NCBI GenBank assembly: GCA_016932895.1
Contig: JAFGCA010000237.1
Location: forward strand, 1 to 6,302
Reading direction: 5' to 3'
Length of the DNA stretch: 6,302 nt
DNA from: Sedimentisphaerales bacterium
GTDB lineage: Bacteria; Planctomycetota; Phycisphaerae; Sedimentisphaerales; SG8-4
Shown here: positions 4,677 to 6,302 of the stretch, piece after piece
Layout: every line of letters begins with the position of its first letter
How positions within the stretch are numbered: the first letter of the stretch is position 1
Notes under the pieces: model-generated
The model's input: only the letters and a program-made list of their open reading frames with translations
Databases searched by the model: none
Told to the model about the DNA's origin: nothing
Translations under genes and position numbers: made by a program

Positions 4677-6302
4677 TCAGAAGGCCTGCTGCTCGGTGCG
4701 GGCGATGATCTCGTTTTGCAGGTCGGGGCCCAGGTCCACGAAGTAGTCGCTGTAGCCGGCGACGCGCACGATCAAATCGCTGTGCCGCTCGGGGTTCTTC
4801 TGGGCCTGACGCAGCGTCTCGGCCTCAATCACGTTGAACTGGACGTGGTGCCCGTCCATCTTGAAATAGGCGCGAATCAGGTGGGCGAGCTTGTCGATAC
4901 CGTCGTCTCCGGCCAGAACCTGCGGGTTGAACTTCATGTTGAGAAGCGTCCCACCGGTGCGGGCGTGGTCGATGCGGGCGGCCGACTTGACCACGGCCGT
5001 GGGCCCTTTCGTATCGGCGCCCTGGCTGGGGGAGATCCCGTCGGAGACCGGCTCGGCGGCCTTGCGCCCGCAGGGCAGGGCGCCAGTGACCGACCCGAAA
5101 TAGATGTGCACGGTCGTCGGCAAGAGGTTGACGCGGTACTTGCCGCCCTTGGTGTTGGGCCGGCCGTTGAGCAGATCGTAGTAGCAGTCGAAAACCTCCT
5201 CGGCGATCGTATCGGCGTAGTCCTCATCGTTGCCGTACTTGGGCGTATGGCGGAGCAGCGATTGACGAAGCGGCTCGTACCCTTCGAAGTCGCTCCGCAA
5301 GGCAGCCAGCAGCTCCTGCATCGTGACGTCCCGCTCCTCGAAAACGTGGCGCTTGACCGCCGCCAGCGAATCGGTGAGCGTCCCGATGCCAACGCCCTGG
5401 ATGTACGTCGGATTGTAGCGGGCCCCGCCGGCGTGGTAGTCGATGCCGCGGGCGACGCAATCGCTCATCACCAGCGACATGAACGGCGCGGGCAGATAAT
5501 TGGCGTACAGACGCTCGATGACGTTGTTGCCCTTGATCTTCAGGTCCAGGAAGTACGCCAACTGCCGGCGGTACGCCTCCATAAGCTGCTCGTAGGAGCC
5601 AAACTCCCGCGGATCGCCCGTCGGCAGGCCGACCTGCTCGCCCGTGTTGGGGTCGATTCCATTGTTGCAGGCCAGCTCGAAAATCTTGGGCCAGTTGATG
5701 TACCCGGTGAGCGTGCAGCTCTCTTTGCCGAAGGCGCTGATGGTGACGCAACCGCTCGGCCCGCCGCACCGGGCGTCCTGCATGGTCTTGCCGTCGTGGA
5801 GCATTTCCTTGATGATGACGTCGGAATTGAAGACCGACGGCTGGCCGAAGCCGGTCCGAATGACTTCGCACGCCCGTTTGAGGAACCGGTCCGGGTTGCG
5901 CTTGCTGATCTGGATGCACGCGCTGGGCTGCGTCAGGCGCATCTCCTCGACCACCTCGAGCAGCAGGTACGAAACGTCGTTCACCCCGTCCCCGCCGTCC
6001 GGCGTCAGGCCGCCGATGTTGATCAGGGCGAAGTCCGTGTAGGTCCCGCTCTGCTCCTCGGTGATTCCGACCTTCGGCGGCGCGGGCTGGTTGTTGAACT
6101 TGATCCAGAAACACTCCAGCAGCTCCCGGGCATCCTCCGGCGTCAGCGTCCCGTCCTGAACGCCTTTCCGGTAGAAGGGATAAAGGTGCTGATCGAGCCG
6201 GCCCGGATTGAACGAGTCCCACGTATTGAGCTCGGTGATAACGCCCAGATGGACGAACCAGTAGGCCTGCAACGCCTCCCAGAACGTGCGCGGCGCGTGG
6301 GC
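4677..6302 (-). CDS. Glycyl radical enzyme (PFL/arylacetate-decarboxylase-like), C-terminal part
   Basis: The frame is open to the window edge, and 541 residues of an enzyme usually 800-900 long are present (numbering from the window edge). The visible start-like TTG at 6272 is internal. The catalytic Cys185 lies in GGPSGCVTISAFGKE, and the glycyl radical site is Gly516 in VRVAGYSDYF, 25 residues before the C-terminus, as expected. Between them are family stretches GGARYN (292-297), IQGVGIGTLTDSL (301-313), KYGNDEDYAD (355-364), LPTTVHIYFG (394-403), DGISPSQGAD (421-430) and GGTLLNMKF (450-458). A lone Cys rules out true pyruvate formate-lyase, which has Cys-Cys. The FGKE...LTGY context and overall pattern recall 4-hydroxyphenylacetate decarboxylase, but residue +2 after Cys is Thr187 rather than Glu. 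The enzyme would need a radical-SAM activase; none follows it, nor does a decarboxylase small subunit. It is cytosolic and oxygen-sensitive. The substrate is unknown. The next gene downstream (mntA) has its own promoter. Confidence 0.88.
   Translation of the reverse strand, partial: AHAPRTFWEALQAYWFVHLGVITELNTWDSFNPGRLDQHLYPFYRKGVQDGTLTPEDARELLECFWIKFNNQPAPPKVGITEEQSGTYTDFALINIGGLTPDGGDGVNDVSYLLLEVVEEMRLTQPSACIQISKRNPDRFLKRACEVIRTGFGQPSVFNSDVIIKEMLHDGKTMQDARCGGPSGCVTISAFGKESCTLTGYINWPKIFELACNNGIDPNTGEQVGLPTGDPREFGSYEQLMEAYRRQLAYFLDLKIKGNNVIERLYANYLPAPFMSLVMSDCVARGIDYHAGGARYNPTYIQGVGIGTLTDSLAAVKRHVFEERDVTMQELLAALRSDFEGYEPLRQSLLRHTPKYGNDEDYADTIAEEVFDCYYDLLNGRPNTKGGKYRVNLLPTTVHIYFGSVTGALPCGRKAAEPVSDGISPSQGADTKGPTAVVKSAARIDHARTGGTLLNMKFNPQVLAGDDGIDKLAHLIRAYFKMDGHHVQFNVIEAETLRQAQKNPERHSDLIVRVAGYSDYFVDLGPDLQNEIIARTEQQAF

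Noticed and set aside
4631..4679. Intrinsic terminator after the glycyl radical enzyme gene
   Set aside because: I searched the bases after the stop for a GC-rich stem followed by T residues and found neither a convincing stem nor a T-run.
5224..6222. Minus-strand open frame of 332 codons within the glycyl radical enzyme gene
   Set aside because: It is the same strand in another frame, extremely rich in Arg/Gly/Ala, while the overlapping frame carries the Cys-loop and RVAGY motifs.
4677..6302. Annotation as pyruvate formate-lyase (pflB)
   Set aside because: True PFL has adjacent catalytic cysteines; here there is a single Cys in SGCVT, so only the broader glycyl radical family is supported.

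Overview
The window is GC-rich and gene-dense, and every gene I can support lies on the minus strand. It reads as a chromosomal segment of a bacterium with an anaerobic or facultative lifestyle, because one gene is a glycyl radical enzyme, a class destroyed by oxygen once activated. The lipoprotein signal peptide, the style of the sodium symporter with its added Ig-like domain, and the MNT/HEPN pair would fit a Planctomycetota/Phycisphaerae-type genome. That taxonomic guess is weak and rests on general resemblance only.

Read in the direction of transcription (high to low coordinates): (1) 6302-4677 is the C-terminal ~541 residues of a glycyl radical enzyme. It resembles arylacetate decarboxylases more than true pyruvate formate-lyase, but has Thr where many family members have Glu two residues after the catalytic Cys. 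(2) 4583-3920 is a two-gene MntA-HepT (minimal nucleotidyltransferase/HEPN RNase) toxin-antitoxin module. It has its own likely promoter, a 32-bp gene overlap, and an inverted repeat starting at the hepT stop codon. (3) 3820-1 is a three-gene operon: a secreted lipoprotein zinc peptidase of M2 (ACE-like) type, a 13-TM sodium:solute symporter with a ~127-residue extracytoplasmic insert of cadherin/Big-like appearance, and the N-terminal 106 residues of an Xaa-Pro aminopeptidase (PepP) that runs off the window. Gaps inside this operon are 20 bp and 3 bp.

The operon makes sense as a peptide-scavenging route. An envelope-anchored peptidase trims peptides, a sodium-driven carrier imports the products, and a cytosolic proline-specific aminopeptidase finishes them; the substrate link is inferred. 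Both internal starts of this operon are preceded by the same heptamer, AACGGAT, at exactly the same distance. The toxin-antitoxin module sits between the two metabolic units as a separate transcription unit.

I see no tRNA, rRNA, CRISPR array, insertion sequence or att site. The only intergenic spaces longer than 25 bp are 3821-3919 and 4584-4676, and both carry promoter-like sequences. There is no wholly novel system that I can defend. The two points most worth following are the domain-inserted symporter and the active-site variant of the glycyl radical enzyme.
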